A stretch of 64,000 nt of DNA from an uncultured Lachnospiraceae bacterium (GCA_910583605.1 CAJTXN010000004.1:1-64000), one strand, 5' to 3'. Counted from the stretch's first letter, positions 37,608-46,808 are shown. Numbers and translations are program-made. The notes: generated by a model from the sequence alone, not told the origin.

Positions 37608-38183
37608 CTATGAATTATACCGGTTCATGGCTGCTCCTATATCCTGCTCTATCATCAGGTTCAGGGCCGCACTGGCATTTTTTATGGAATTCTCTATATC
37701 AATCCGCTTCTCTGCTGAAAACTTTCCTAATACATAATCCGCCAGATCCATATGTTCCGGCTTTTCTCCGATTCCTATGCGAATCCGTTTAAATTTCTCC
37801 GTTCCTAAATGGGCAATTATACTTTTAATCCCATTATGCCCCCCTGCGCTTCCTTTTGCCCGGATTCTCAGCCGTCCTTCGGACAGACTGATATCGTCGT
37901 AAATTATGATAACTTCATTTTCCGCATCCGCCTTATAAAAATCCACGGCGGCCCGCAGCGCTTCCCCGCTGTTGTTCATAAATGTCTGAGGTTTCATCAG
38001 CAGCACTTTTTCTCCGCCTATGATACCTTTTCCGCATAAGGCTCTGTGCTTCAATACGTCTACCGATATTCCGTTTTCTTCCGCTATTTTATCAATTGCA
38101 TCAAATCCCACATTATGTCTGGTTCCATGATATTTTGATGTAGGATTCCCCAATCCGGCTATTATATACATTTTTATATCCAT
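37608..38183 (-). CDS. pth: Peptidyl-tRNA hydrolase
   Basis: A 191-residue cytosolic esterase that recycles peptidyl-tRNA dropped from ribosomes. Family marks: IIAGLGNPTSKYHGTRHNVG with the catalytic histidine, LLMKPQTFMNNSGEA, DDISLSEGRLRIRAKGSAGGHNG and the RIRIGIGEKP strand. The frame is open upstream, but the start is placed at 38183 (or 38171, four codons later) because homology begins there. Pth genes usually sit next to mfd, as here, and spoVG lies immediately upstream. Confidence 0.94.
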   Translation of the reverse strand: MDIKMYIIAGLGNPTSKYHGTRHNVGFDAIDKIAEENGISVDVLKHRALCGKGIIGGEKVLLMKPQTFMNNSGEALRAAVDFYKADAENEVIIIYDDISLSEGRLRIRAKGSAGGHNGIKSIIAHLGTEKFKRIRIGIGEKPEHMDLADYVLGKFSAEKRIDIENSIKNASAALNLMIEQDIGAAMNRYNS

Positions 38184-38247
38184 GTCCTTTCTTCCATATC
38201 TGCTCCGTGTCTTTTCTTCCATTTTCAGGGAAGTTACATTATAGCAC

Positions 38248-38283
38248 AAAAAACAGGTTAACTCAATTGTCAACCTGTTTTTC
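38248..38283 (-). terminator. Intrinsic terminator after spoVG
   Basis: AAAACAGGTTAAC and GTCAACCTGTTTT form a stem with one mismatch and a 6-nt loop, with A/T tracts on both sides. It lies just past the spoVG stop on the minus strand. Confidence 0.75.
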
Positions 38284-38311
38284 AATAAATCATGATTTAT
38301 GAAATCCTGAT

Positions 38312-38587
38312 TTATTCCTGTTCCGTTTCTTCAGCAAGCACCGCCTCATATCTCTCTATGATCAGTTTCTGCATCATTTCTCTTGTCTCGGAATTAATCG
38401 GATGCGCAATATCACGGTATTCCCCATCTGAAGCCTTCCTGCTCGGCATGGCTATAAACGGTCCGTTATCTCCATCAATTACTTTAATATCGTGTATTAC
38501 GAATACCCCGTCAATTGTAATTGATACCACTGCCTTCATTTTGCTTTCTTTTGTAACTTTTCTGACACGTATATCTGTAATTTGCAT
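38312..38587 (-). CDS. spoVG: SpoVG, sporulation and global RNA/DNA-binding regulator
   Basis: A 91-residue protein beginning MQITDIRVRKV, with the family core VSITIDGVFVIHDIKVIDG, FIAMPSRKASDGEYRDIAHPI and a helical acidic C-terminus. SpoVG homologues affect septation and sporulation and bind nucleic acids. The start at 38587 is where all family members begin; upstream in-frame codons are ignored and AAGGGGA precedes it. Its neighbours pth and mfd mirror the spoVG-pth-mfd order of other Firmicutes. Confidence 0.95.
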   Translation of the reverse strand: MQITDIRVRKVTKESKMKAVVSITIDGVFVIHDIKVIDGDNGPFIAMPSRKASDGEYRDIAHPINSETREMMQKLIIERYEAVLAEETEQE

Positions 38588-38629
38588 TTTCAGGTCCCCT
38601 TCCCTATACAATTTTAATTCACGATTGGT

Positions 38630-39751
38630 CTAAAGACTATAGCGTTCACCTTTCTCCACAACAATCTTAATTTCTCCGTTGTTGCCGATATAAGTGGTAT
38701 TGGCACGAATCGTATCACGACTCTCCACAATACAATTCTCAATATATGTGTTGTCTCCAATATATACGTTATTTAAAATGATAGAATTTTTAATCGTACA
38801 GTTATTACCTATATAGGCCTTTTTAAACAATACGGAATTCTCCACCACACCATTAATGATACAGCCGCTACTGATCAGGCTGTTCTTCACCACTGCTCCC
38901 GGATTGTATTTTGCCGGCGGCAGATCATCCACTTTCGAATAAATATCCGGATACTGTTTAAAGAAGTAATCCCTGACACTGAGTTTCAGAAAATCCATAT
39001 TGGTTTTATAGTAGGACTCTACGGTGGCAATATTGCTCCAATAGGTATTAATCTTATATCCGTAAATACGTTTTACATTTTTATACCGCACCAGAATATC
39101 AGTAACAATATCATATCTGTCTTCTGCCGCACATTTTTCGATTAACTCAATCAGCAGACGTCTGCGTATTACATATACGCCTGTAGATACCGTATTCGAT
39201 GTGCATACCAAAGGCTTCTCCTCGAATTCCGTAATGCGGCTTTCCTCATTCATCTTCACACAGCCGAAGCGTGAAACATCGGTACCTTCCGGAAAATCCT
39301 TGCATACTACGGTTATATCCGCCTTTTTCGCAATGTGATATTCCAATACCTTATTGTAATCCAGCTTATACACTCCGTCGCCGGATGCAATTACCACATA
39401 CGGCTCATGGCTGTTCTTCAGAAAACTGATATTCTGATATATGGCATCGGCGGTACCCTGATACCAGAATCCGTTTTCAGCGGTAATGGAAGGCGTAAAT
39501 ACAAAAAGACCTCCCTGCTTTCTTCCGAAATCCCACCATTTTGAAGAACTCAGATGTTCATTTAAGGATAACGCATTATATTGTGTAAGCACTGCTACTT
39601 TCTGAATATGGGAATTTGACATATTACTCAATGCAAAATCAATGCTTCTGTAGCTGCCCGCAATGGGCATAGCTGAAATGGCGCGCTTATACGAAAGCTC
39701 TCTCATCTTGTTATTGTTTCCACCAGCCAGTATAATTCCTATTGCTCTCAT
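38630..39751 (-). CDS. glgD: Glucose-1-phosphate adenylyltransferase regulatory subunit GlgD
   Basis: A 373-residue partner of GlgC. It has the nucleotidyltransferase fold (IGIILAGGNNNKMREL, IASGDGVYKLDYNKVL) and a C-terminal left-handed beta-helix (VVKNSLISSGCIINGVVENSVL). The glycine-rich loop lacks the usual GxGxRL form found in the catalytic subunit, as in known GlgD proteins, which modulate GlgC. The ATG overlaps the glgC TGA by 4 bases, so translation is coupled. Confidence 0.94.
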   Translation of the reverse strand: MRAIGIILAGGNNNKMRELSYKRAISAMPIAGSYRSIDFALSNMSNSHIQKVAVLTQYNALSLNEHLSSSKWWDFGRKQGGLFVFTPSITAENGFWYQGTADAIYQNISFLKNSHEPYVVIASGDGVYKLDYNKVLEYHIAKKADITVVCKDFPEGTDVSRFGCVKMNEESRITEFEEKPLVCTSNTVSTGVYVIRRRLLIELIEKCAAEDRYDIVTDILVRYKNVKRIYGYKINTYWSNIATVESYYKTNMDFLKLSVRDYFFKQYPDIYSKVDDLPPAKYNPGAVVKNSLISSGCIINGVVENSVLFKKAYIGNNCTIKNSIILNNVYIGDNTYIENCIVESRDTIRANTTYIGNNGEIKIVVEKGERYSL

Positions 39752-41022
39752 TTGACGTCACCTGCCTTAATTATATATTCGCCGCTTCCAAGCATTCCGT
39801 TCGGATAATCCTCGGCAACCGTAATACCGGATATGGCGGTATTCTTTCCGACTTTCACATGATTCGGAACTACCGAATTCTCTCCTATAGTTACCAGACC
39901 GCTGTTATAAATCTTTGGTTCCAGTTTGCTTGGAGCTTCATCACCAATACCCAGTTCAACATCAAATCCGATATTAACATTTTCAGCGATTATAGCTTTG
40001 TTTACTCTTGTTCCCTTACCGATATTGGTATTCTGCATGATGATGGAGTCCCGTACCACTGCTCCCTCTTCAATAGTCACACCTGCACCGATCACGGAAT
40101 TATAAACTTCTCCATATATACTTGTACCTTCGCTGATGATACTTCTTTCCACTTTCGCATACTCTGAAATATACTGCGGCGGCAATGTATCACTCTTGGT
40201 ATAAATTCTCCAGAATTCTTCATAGAGATTGAATACCGGAATGATATTAATTAATTCCATATTTGCTTCCCAATAGGAGGACAGTGTTCCTACGTCTTTC
40301 CAATATCCGTTATACTCATAGGCAAACATCCTGTCTCCTTTTTCAAAGCAATATGGAATGATATGTTTACCAAAATCACAATTGCTTTGTTCCGATTTCG
40401 TAATCAATGCTTCTTTTAGTATTTTCCAGCTAAAAATATAAATACCCATAGATGCTAAATTGCCTCTTGGCTGTTCCGGCTTTTCTTCAAATTCCGTTAT
40501 CTTGTTGTCATCATCGGTTAAAACTATACCAAATCGGCTGGCTTCCTCATATGGTACAGGCATGGTCGCAATCGTAACATCTGCCTGATTTGCTTTATGA
40601 TAATCCAACATAACCTCATAATCCATCTTATAAATATGGTCTCCCGACAGAATAAGCACGTAATCCGGATTGTAAGAATCTATATAATCTAAATTCTGAT
40701 AGATTGCATTTGCGGTTCCCGTGTACCATTCACTGTTTCCACTTTTCTCATATGGTGGTAAAACCGTAACACCGCCGATATTTCTATCTAAATCCCATGG
40801 TATACCGATGCCGATATGTGCATTTAACCGTAACGGCTGATACTGTGTCAGAACTCCTACCGTATCAATACCCGAATTAATGCAGTTACTCAACGGGAAA
40901 TCAATGATTCTGTACTTTCCACCAAAAGCTACCGCCGGTTTTGCTACTTTTGATGTAAGTACTCCCAATCTGCTACCCTGTCCACCTGCCAGTAACATGG
41001 CAATCATTTCTTTCTTAATCAC
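39748..41022 (-). CDS. glgC: Glucose-1-phosphate adenylyltransferase catalytic subunit GlgC
   Basis: A 424-residue enzyme making ADP-glucose from glucose 1-phosphate and ATP, the committed step of glycogen synthesis. Motifs: MLLAGGQGSRLGVLT (pyrophosphorylase signature), LSGDHIYKMDYEVML, ITEFEEKPEQPRGNLASMGIYIF and a C-terminal hexapeptide beta-helix. The start is GTG at 41022, preferred because GAGGTG lies about 6 bp before it; an in-frame GTG at 41031 overlaps that site. glgD follows with a 4-base overlap. Other glycogen genes are not in the window. Confidence 0.95.
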   Translation of the reverse strand: MIKKEMIAMLLAGGQGSRLGVLTSKVAKPAVAFGGKYRIIDFPLSNCINSGIDTVGVLTQYQPLRLNAHIGIGIPWDLDRNIGGVTVLPPYEKSGNSEWYTGTANAIYQNLDYIDSYNPDYVLILSGDHIYKMDYEVMLDYHKANQADVTIATMPVPYEEASRFGIVLTDDDNKITEFEEKPEQPRGNLASMGIYIFSWKILKEALITKSEQSNCDFGKHIIPYCFEKGDRMFAYEYNGYWKDVGTLSSYWEANMELINIIPVFNLYEEFWRIYTKSDTLPPQYISEYAKVERSIISEGTSIYGEVYNSVIGAGVTIEEGAVVRDSIIMQNTNIGKGTRVNKAIIAENVNIGFDVELGIGDEAPSKLEPKIYNSGLVTIGENSVVPNHVKVGKNTAISGITVAEDYPNGMLGSGEYIIKAGDVK

Positions 41023-41211
41023 GTCAATCACCTCGCTGTTGTTTTATGCAAATATTATAACATACAAACCAATTTTATTGAACTGATTTTGCACTTTTTA
41101 TCAAAGTTTTTTCCGACATTAATTATTTTGCAACAATCTTCTTGTCGAAATGTACAAATGACCCAAAAATAAATTGTATATTTTTACCAAAATTTTTTAT
41201 TTAAAAGAATA

Positions 41212-41240
41212 TTGACGAATAATATATCATCATTTATACT
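41212..41240 (+). promoter_or_regulatory. Promoter of perR
   Basis: TTGACG (41212-41217), a 17-bp spacer and TATACT (41235-41240), 49 bp before the start. The PerR-type box begins 4 bp after the -10. Confidence 0.75.
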
Positions 41241-41243
41241 GAT

Positions 41244-41259
41244 ATCAATAATCATTACT
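41244..41259 (+). promoter_or_regulatory. Putative PerR box in the perR promoter
   Basis: ATCAATAATCATTACT, an AT-rich imperfect palindrome resembling Per/Fur boxes. The same sequence with one change occurs inverted in front of the rubrerythrin gene (41739-41754), at the same place relative to its promoter. Confidence 0.65.
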
Positions 41260-41288
41260 ATTTTTTACAGATTTAAGGAGCATTGCTT

Positions 41289-41708
41289 ATGAAAACAACA
41301 AGAACCCTGAATCACAGCAGGCAGCGGGAAGCAATCCTTGCTTTTTTAAAACCGAGGAAAGACCATCCCACTGCTGATATGATCTACAGAGGGGTTAAAC
41401 AGGAATTTCCCAATATAAGTCTTGGAACCGTCTACCGCAACCTTACGCTTTTGTCCGAACTCGGTATCATTCAGAAGATTTCCTGTGATGATGAATCAGA
41501 GCATTTTGACGGCAATCCTGCCCCTCACAATCATTTTATATGCCGTAAATGTAACAGTATTGTTGATTTGGAAATGGATAATATTGATTTTGTCAATACC
41601 CTTGCTGCCCAAAACTTCCCGGGTAAAGTTGAAGGCCACTCTATCTATTTCTATGGAACTTGTCATGATTGTATGACAAATGAAAAAAAATTTTTAAAAA
41701 AACATTGA
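41289..41708 (+). CDS. perR: Fur-family peroxide sensor PerR
   Basis: A 139-residue winged-helix repressor. The regulatory metal ligands H26, D74, H80, H82 and D93 have exactly the spacing of the Bacillus PerR set (H37, D85, H91, H93, D104). The aspartate at the last position, rather than glutamate, points to PerR and not Fur. The structural zinc site has CRKC (85/88) and CHDC near the C-terminus. The start at 41289 is chosen for AAGGAG 8 bp upstream. Known mechanism: histidine oxidation by peroxide releases the repressor. Boxes before this gene and the rubrerythrin gene indicate self-regulation and control of the neighbour. Confidence 0.93.
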   Translation: MKTTRTLNHSRQREAILAFLKPRKDHPTADMIYRGVKQEFPNISLGTVYRNLTLLSELGIIQKISCDDESEHFDGNPAPHNHFICRKCNSIVDLEMDNIDFVNTLAAQNFPGKVEGHSIYFYGTCHDCMTNEKKFLKKH

Positions 41709-41733
41709 CAGAGCGATCAAGTCATGTTATATT
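41705..41733 (+). promoter_or_regulatory. Promoter of the rubrerythrin gene
   Basis: TTGACA (41705-41710), a 17-bp spacer and TATATT (41728-41733). The -35 overlaps the last codons and stop of perR. Confidence 0.82.
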
Positions 41734-41738
41734 AAAAC

Positions 41739-41754
41739 AGTAATCATTATTGAT
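41739..41754 (-). promoter_or_regulatory. Putative PerR box before the rubrerythrin gene
   Basis: Read on the minus strand, ATCAATAATGATTACT, matching the perR box at 15 of 16 positions. It starts 5 bp after the -10, so bound repressor would cover the transcription start. Confidence 0.7.
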
Positions 41755-41793
41755 TTTAATTTAAAAAATCATATAAGAGAAGGAGAAAAAATT

Positions 41794-42336
41794 ATGGCAA
41801 AATACGTATGTCCAGTTTGTGGTTATGTTCATGAAGGAGAGCAGCCGCCGGAGAAATGTCCGCAGTGTGGTGTTCCAGGTGAGAAGTTTACAGTTCAGGA
41901 TGAAAATATGACATGGGCTGCCGAACATGTTTTAGGTGTAGCCAGCGATGTCAGCGAAGAAATCAAGGAAGGTTTAAGAGCAAACTTTACAGGTGAATGT
42001 ACTGAAGTGGGTATGTATCTTGCAATGGCCAGAGTTGCTTTCAGAGAAGGATATCCTGAAGTTGGTCTTTACTATGAAAAGGCAGCATATGAAGAGGCAG
42101 AACATGCAGCTAAATTTGCTGAATTATTAGGCGAAGTGGTAACTCCTAGCACAAAGAAAAATCTTGAATTACGTGTTGAGGCTGAAAACGGCGCAACTGC
42201 CGGAAAGACTGAACTTGCCAAGATGGCAAAAGCTCAGAATCTGGATGCGATTCATGACACCGTTCATGAAATGGCCCGCGATGAAGCAAGACACGGAAAG
42301 GCATTTGCAGGATTGCTCAAGAGATACTTTGGTTAA
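41794..42336 (+). CDS. Reverse rubrerythrin (NADH-peroxidase system)
   Basis: A 180-residue protein with the rubredoxin domain first (CPVCGYVHEG and CPQCG; cysteines 6, 9, 22, 25) and the four-helix diiron domain after it (ECTEVGMYLAMARVA, YYEKAAYEEAEHAAKFAE, HDTVHEMARDEARHGKAF). This inverted order defines reverse rubrerythrins, which in clostridia reduce peroxide and oxygen with electrons from flavoproteins and rubredoxins. The context fits: perR upstream with matching operators, and a flavin reductase-rubredoxin gene convergent downstream. Ribosome binding site GAGAAGGAG. Confidence 0.94.
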   Translation: MAKYVCPVCGYVHEGEQPPEKCPQCGVPGEKFTVQDENMTWAAEHVLGVASDVSEEIKEGLRANFTGECTEVGMYLAMARVAFREGYPEVGLYYEKAAYEEAEHAAKFAELLGEVVTPSTKKNLELRVEAENGATAGKTELAKMAKAQNLDAIHDTVHEMARDEARHGKAFAGLLKRYFG

Positions 42337-42375
42337 TCCGAAAACAGCTTAAAATTATATTATACAGTATATCTC

Positions 42376-42412
42376 AGGTGTATGAGTGAAAACTCATGCA
42401 CCTTTATTTTTA
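42376..42412 (+). terminator. Terminator after the rubrerythrin gene
   Basis: AGGTGTATGAGT, a GAAA loop and ACTCATGCACCT, then TTTATTTTTATT: a clear intrinsic terminator with a tetraloop. Confidence 0.88.
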
Positions 42413-42422
42413 TTCAATACGA

Positions 42423-42444
42423 AAGCGGCCTCTGGCGGCCGCTT
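42423..42444 (-). terminator. GC-rich hairpin after the flavin reductase-rubredoxin gene
   Basis: AAGCGGCC and GGCCGCTT flank a 6-nt loop. On the minus strand it follows the stop codon; no long T tract follows, so strength is uncertain. Confidence 0.6.
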
Positions 42445-42469
42445 CCGATTATTCTCTGATATTTGTTTC

Positions 42470-43084
42470 TCAACCTGTCACTTTCTCAAAATCCGAAGCA
42501 GGATGCTTGCATAACGGACAAATATAATCCTCCGGAAGCTCCTCTCCCTCATAAATATAGCCGCAGACCGTACATCGCCATACCGTTTTTCCTGCAGCGG
42601 ACTGTTCCGGCTTCGGTTTGACAACAGACTGATAATATGCATAAGTTGCTGACGGAACCTCCGATAATACTTCCATTTCCTTTACAGAGGCTATAAACAT
42701 CGTATGGCTTCCCAAATCCACGCTCTGTTCTACATCCGCACCGATATAACCGTTTGTTCCTGCCGTAATATAGTACAGACCATTGGCGCTGCGTTTACAA
42801 CTTTCATAACCGGCAAATTTGTCAACCGTACGGCCGGACTGAAATCCGAAATGTTTATAAACATCAAAACCGGCTTCCTCGCTGAGAATGGAAATGTTAA
42901 ATTTCCCGCTGTCCCGTACCAGGTCATGGGTAAAATTCGCCTTATTTACCGTAATGCTGATTCTGTTTGGTTCGGAAGTCACCTGACCGGCTGTATTTAT
43001 GATACAGCCGCTGTCCTTTCCCTCATAAGCAGAGGTGAGGACGAAAAGTCCATAAGTCAGATTATACATTGTCTTTTTGTTCAT
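42470..43084 (-). CDS. Flavin reductase-rubredoxin fusion (high-molecular-weight rubredoxin type)
   Basis: A 204-residue protein: an FMN-binding flavin reductase domain (about 1-150, LTYGLFVLTSAYEG, GQVTSEPNRISITVNKANFT, KFNISILSEEA) fused to a C-terminal rubredoxin (WRCTVCGYIYEGEELPED with a second CPLC pair). This is the architecture of Hrb, which passes electrons from NAD(P)H to flavodiiron proteins or rubrerythrins for oxygen, peroxide or NO removal. The start at 43084 is chosen because GGAGGG lies just upstream. It is convergent with the reverse rubrerythrin gene, probably its electron donor. Confidence 0.92.
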   Translation of the reverse strand: MNKKTMYNLTYGLFVLTSAYEGKDSGCIINTAGQVTSEPNRISITVNKANFTHDLVRDSGKFNISILSEEAGFDVYKHFGFQSGRTVDKFAGYESCKRSANGLYYITAGTNGYIGADVEQSVDLGSHTMFIASVKEMEVLSEVPSATYAYYQSVVKPKPEQSAAGKTVWRCTVCGYIYEGEELPEDYICPLCKHPASDFEKVTG

Positions 43085-43170
43085 GGAATTTCCCTCCTTT
43101 GAAGTTATAATAAAGGCTTTTTTAAATATAATATTACCAAAAATATTAAACTTAAACAATACCGCCCCTG

Positions 43171-44919
43171 CTACTTTAATACATCTTCCAAAATCTGAGA
43201 TACCGTCAGTCTGTTATCCCTTAACACCTCTTCCACATTGTAACGGTCTATAAATTCTTTCTTCAGTCCATAATTATAAACCTTCATATCGGAAGGACCG
43301 TAATACCGTGCAATTTTCTCACCAAAACCACCATCCAGAATTCCGTCTTCCAAAGTAATGATTCTGTCATGGTTCTCTTTTAATTTTTCCAGTAGTTCCT
43401 GATCCAGCCCGGTAATATATCTGGGATTGATCAGTGTCGGCATGATTCCGCTCTTCTCTTTAATGGCTTTTGCAACTTCCTCTCCCAACCAGAAGAAATC
43501 CCCCAGCGCCAGTATTGCAATCTTACTGCCCTGTTCCTTTACCTGATATCTGTTTAAATGACTGTAATCCGTTTCAATCTTCTCTTTCACGGAAACCACT
43601 CCGTTGCACGGAATACGGATTGCCACCGGATACTCGTTTTGTTCAATACTCCAGTCCAGCATTGCCAGATACTCTTCTTTGTTCGTAGGAGCAAGATATA
43701 CCATATTTGGAATGTTGGCAATCAACGGAATATCAAAAATACCCAGATGGGTAACATCATTCATCCCGTAGACCGAAGCGGTATTTACCAGAATCGTCGC
43801 GGCATTTCCGTTTACGCAGAGGTCCTGGGAAAGCTGGTCATAGGTTCTCTGTATAAAACTGGAATGTGTGGCAAACACCGGTTTTCCGCCTCCTGCTGCT
43901 ATTCCGGAAGCAAATGCAACCGCATGCTCTTCTGCGATACCCACATCAACAAACTGTTTGCCGGCTTCTTTTCGTTTCTCCTCCGTAAATCCGATATTGG
44001 TGGGAACTGCTGCCACAATGGTAGTGACTGTCGGGTCTTTCTTCATTTTTTCCGTCAGAAATTCCTGTGTGATACTGCCGTAATCTTCACCATTAAAAGA
44101 CATGGTTGTTTTTCCGGTTTCGATATCAAACGGCATACACCAGTGCCAGTCTTCTTTCTTCTGCTCCGCAAAGGAATATCCCTTTCCTTTCTGCGTATTA
44201 ATATGTACCACAATCGGGCGGTCAGTGTCCTTCACTTCCTGAAAGACTTTAATCAGTTTTTCTATGTCATTGCCCTCAGCCAGATAAACATAATCCAGTC
44301 CCATGGCCCGGAACAGGTTGCATTCACAAGTTCCTCCGCTCTCTCTGAGCTGCTTTAAATTTTTATATAAACCTCCGTGATTTTCGGCTATGGACATATC
44401 ATTGTCATTCACAACAATAATAAAATTACTTTCCAGCTCGGAAGCAAAATCAATTCCCTCCAACGCCTCTCCGCCACTTAAAGACCCGTCTCCGATAACC
44501 GCAATGATATTTTCACTGCCGCCTTTTAAATCTCTGGCCTTTGCAAGTCCGCAGGCCAGGCTCACGGAAGTAGAAGTATGTCCCACATTGAAAAAATCAT
44601 GCTCGCTTTCTTCCGGATTGGTATAACCGGATACATCTTCAAAATGCTCCTCATATAGATAGGCATCTTTCCTTCCGGTAAGCATTTTGTGACAATAACT
44701 CTGATGGGAAACATCAAAAACAAATTTATCCTTCGGGGAATCAAATACATAATGAAGCGCTATAATCGTCTCCACCATACCGAAATTCGGACCAAAATGT
44801 CCGCCGTGTCTGCTGAGTCGGAAAAGCAGGGCCTTCCGCATTTCTTCTGCCAGCTCCTTTAATTCCGGATTTTTTAAACACTTAATATCAGCCGGCTGAT
44901 TTACCTTTTCCAAATACAT
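43171..44919 (-). CDS. dxs: 1-deoxy-D-xylulose-5-phosphate synthase (compact variant)
   Basis: A 582-residue thiamine diphosphate enzyme of the transketolase family, condensing pyruvate and glyceraldehyde 3-phosphate for isoprenoid (MEP pathway) and cofactor synthesis. Evidence: LSRHGGHFGPNFGMVE near the start, DVSHQSYCHKMLTGR, the ThDP motif GDGSLSGGEALEG with NDNDMSIAENHGG, the pyrimidine-domain EEHAVAFASGIAA, and the C-terminal transketolase-like domain. It is somewhat shorter than typical Dxs (about 620) and diverges at the N-terminus, so it may be a second, DXS-like form. It stands alone; other MEP genes are absent here. Confidence 0.85.
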   Translation of the reverse strand: MYLEKVNQPADIKCLKNPELKELAEEMRKALLFRLSRHGGHFGPNFGMVETIIALHYVFDSPKDKFVFDVSHQSYCHKMLTGRKDAYLYEEHFEDVSGYTNPEESEHDFFNVGHTSTSVSLACGLAKARDLKGGSENIIAVIGDGSLSGGEALEGIDFASELESNFIIVVNDNDMSIAENHGGLYKNLKQLRESGGTCECNLFRAMGLDYVYLAEGNDIEKLIKVFQEVKDTDRPIVVHINTQKGKGYSFAEQKKEDWHWCMPFDIETGKTTMSFNGEDYGSITQEFLTEKMKKDPTVTTIVAAVPTNIGFTEEKRKEAGKQFVDVGIAEEHAVAFASGIAAGGGKPVFATHSSFIQRTYDQLSQDLCVNGNAATILVNTASVYGMNDVTHLGIFDIPLIANIPNMVYLAPTNKEEYLAMLDWSIEQNEYPVAIRIPCNGVVSVKEKIETDYSHLNRYQVKEQGSKIAILALGDFFWLGEEVAKAIKEKSGIMPTLINPRYITGLDQELLEKLKENHDRIITLEDGILDGGFGEKIARYYGPSDMKVYNYGLKKEFIDRYNVEEVLRDNRLTVSQILEDVLK

Positions 44920-44960
44920 TTCTGTTCTTCCTTTCTTTACTTATTTCTGGCATACAGACA

Positions 44961-45005
44961 AAAACTCACAGTCACCGAAACTTATAAACCGTGACTGTGA
45001 GTTTC
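44961..45005. repeat. Palindromic repeat upstream of dxs (GAAACTC family)
   Basis: AAAACTCACAGTCAC (44961-44975) and GTGACTGTGAGTTTC (44991-45005) pair at 14 of 15 positions around a 15-nt loop containing CGAAACTTATAA. Both the outer GAAACTC end and the loop core recur at 63841-63909. It lies between the chemotaxis receptor gene and dxs and could act as a terminator, but lacks a T tract. Confidence 0.7.
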
Positions 45006-45086
45006 ACAGCTGCCATCTCTGAATATTTCAGAGTATATCACTAAAGTTAACTTTAATGTCAATAGTTTTTCCAAAAATTATCTGAT

Positions 45087-46808
45087 TTATATTTTAAACT
45101 TTCCGACTTCATTTTTCAGCTCCATTGAGATATCCATATTGTCATGGACTTTCTTTCCCACGCCTTCCATTCTGCCGGTTAAATCAACGGACATTTCCGC
45201 TACATTCACCACACCTTTGGCGCTTTCTTCAACTGCAATATTTACCGTTTCTACGGATTCCTTTATACTGTCTATATTCTGCTGAAGCTGCTGGGAATTC
45301 CGGGCAAATTTATCCATATCTGCATATATATGTTCTGCATCTTTCTGATATTTTTTGCTGGTATCCAAAAGATTCTTATATCCTTCCATAGCAGTGTTTT
45401 CTATAAAATGTACCATGCGTTCCGATTCCTGTGCCAGTCCTTCCACCGCACTGATTACCTCTCTGCTTACCTGCTGTATCTGGGTTGCCGCAGATTCGGA
45501 ATCCGCCGCCAGCTTTCCGATTTCATCCGCTACAACCGCGAATCCTTTACCTGTTTCTCCTGCCTTGGCCGCCTCTATGCTTGCATTTAAAGCCAGCAGA
45601 TTTGTCTGTTGCGTGATATCCAGAATTTTATCCGTCAGTATATTGATCTGCTCTACTTCTTTTGATTTTTCAATCTTATCACTTACGGAAACGGATATCT
45701 GATCAGCCTCCGCATAAGCCTGTTTTTGCTCTGTCCGGGCTTCGGTATAAACATTCTCCGCTCGCTTTCTGACTTCAGTCATCATCGTTCTTCCGTCTTC
45801 TGCAGCAACCGCTATATTCTCAATTCCTTCATAAATATCAAATATTGCGGTCTGTACCTGATTAAGGGAAGCAGATGTTTCCTCCATGGCCGCGCTCATC
45901 TGCTGCATGGTTGCCGATACATCGGATATATTTTCTTCCGCACCCGTAATATTTTCCATTACAACCCTGGAAGATTCGCTTAGCTTTTCGGAATCACCAG
46001 ATATATTCGCCATGATATTTCTTATATATTCAAGCAATGCATTAATATTTTCGGCAATTTCTTCTACCTCATCCCCGGTCTTTACATTCAGCCGCTGCGT
46101 CAGATCCCCTTCATCATTTACAATCTCGCTTATTTTATCATTTATTTTTCGTAAGCCTCTCATTATGCTTCTTATGATCAGACTCAGCAATATCATCATT
46201 ACCACAAGACCTGCAACCCCAATGGCCAAAAGACGATTTCCCATAATATGTAACTGTTTTGTCACACCGGAAGCGTTATAGTCACAGCCAAGCACCATAA
46301 CTACTTCTCCGTCACTGTTTTTCAGCGGGTAATATGCGGTAATTAAATCTCCATCCTTTGTATGATCAATATAGTCCTGTACAAATATATTTCCTTCAAA
46401 TACTTTTTCCATCATACCGTACTCTTCAGTAAATTCATCGCCTATCATTAACTGCCCGTCACTCTCGTCCGTGTCTATTCCATAATAAACCTTACTTCCG
46501 TCCGTGGTCAGTGTATACAGATATGCCATATTATATTCTTCTTTTGCTTTTCTCATAAACTCAAGCGAGTCCTTGTATTTCTTTGATGTTTCATCTCCGG
46601 GTTTCAGTCCTTCCATGGAATCCACATCCAGACTTTTTGCAACAGCATGTACAACAGTTTTTGCCTGTTCTACCCCCATTTCCACCATATTTTTTTTCAT
46701 GGTACTGTAAAAATTCATTCCCAATATCAGAGTAAAGAGTAACAATAATACACCTGATGTCAACAGTATCTTCCGGTTAATGCTGATTTTTCTGACTTTT
46801 TTATGCAT
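45087..46808 (-). CDS. Methyl-accepting chemotaxis protein
   Basis: A 573-residue receptor: N-terminal membrane helix (about 12-33), an extracellular Cache-like sensor (about 35-185, containing YKDSLEFMRKAKEEYNMAYLYTLTTDG), a second helix (about 195-220), a HAMP domain, and a cytoplasmic signalling domain with the hairpin tip region DITQQTNLLALNASIEAAKAGETGKGFAVVA (about 420-450). The start at 46808 is chosen because AAAGGAG lies 5 bp upstream. The ligand is unknown. No flagellar or che genes are present in this window. Confidence 0.94.
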   Translation of the reverse strand: MHKKVRKISINRKILLTSGVLLLLFTLILGMNFYSTMKKNMVEMGVEQAKTVVHAVAKSLDVDSMEGLKPGDETSKKYKDSLEFMRKAKEEYNMAYLYTLTTDGSKVYYGIDTDESDGQLMIGDEFTEEYGMMEKVFEGNIFVQDYIDHTKDGDLITAYYPLKNSDGEVVMVLGCDYNASGVTKQLHIMGNRLLAIGVAGLVVMMILLSLIIRSIMRGLRKINDKISEIVNDEGDLTQRLNVKTGDEVEEIAENINALLEYIRNIMANISGDSEKLSESSRVVMENITGAEENISDVSATMQQMSAAMEETSASLNQVQTAIFDIYEGIENIAVAAEDGRTMMTEVRKRAENVYTEARTEQKQAYAEADQISVSVSDKIEKSKEVEQINILTDKILDITQQTNLLALNASIEAAKAGETGKGFAVVADEIGKLAADSESAATQIQQVSREVISAVEGLAQESERMVHFIENTAMEGYKNLLDTSKKYQKDAEHIYADMDKFARNSQQLQQNIDSIKESVETVNIAVEESAKGVVNVAEMSVDLTGRMEGVGKKVHDNMDISMELKNEVGKFKI

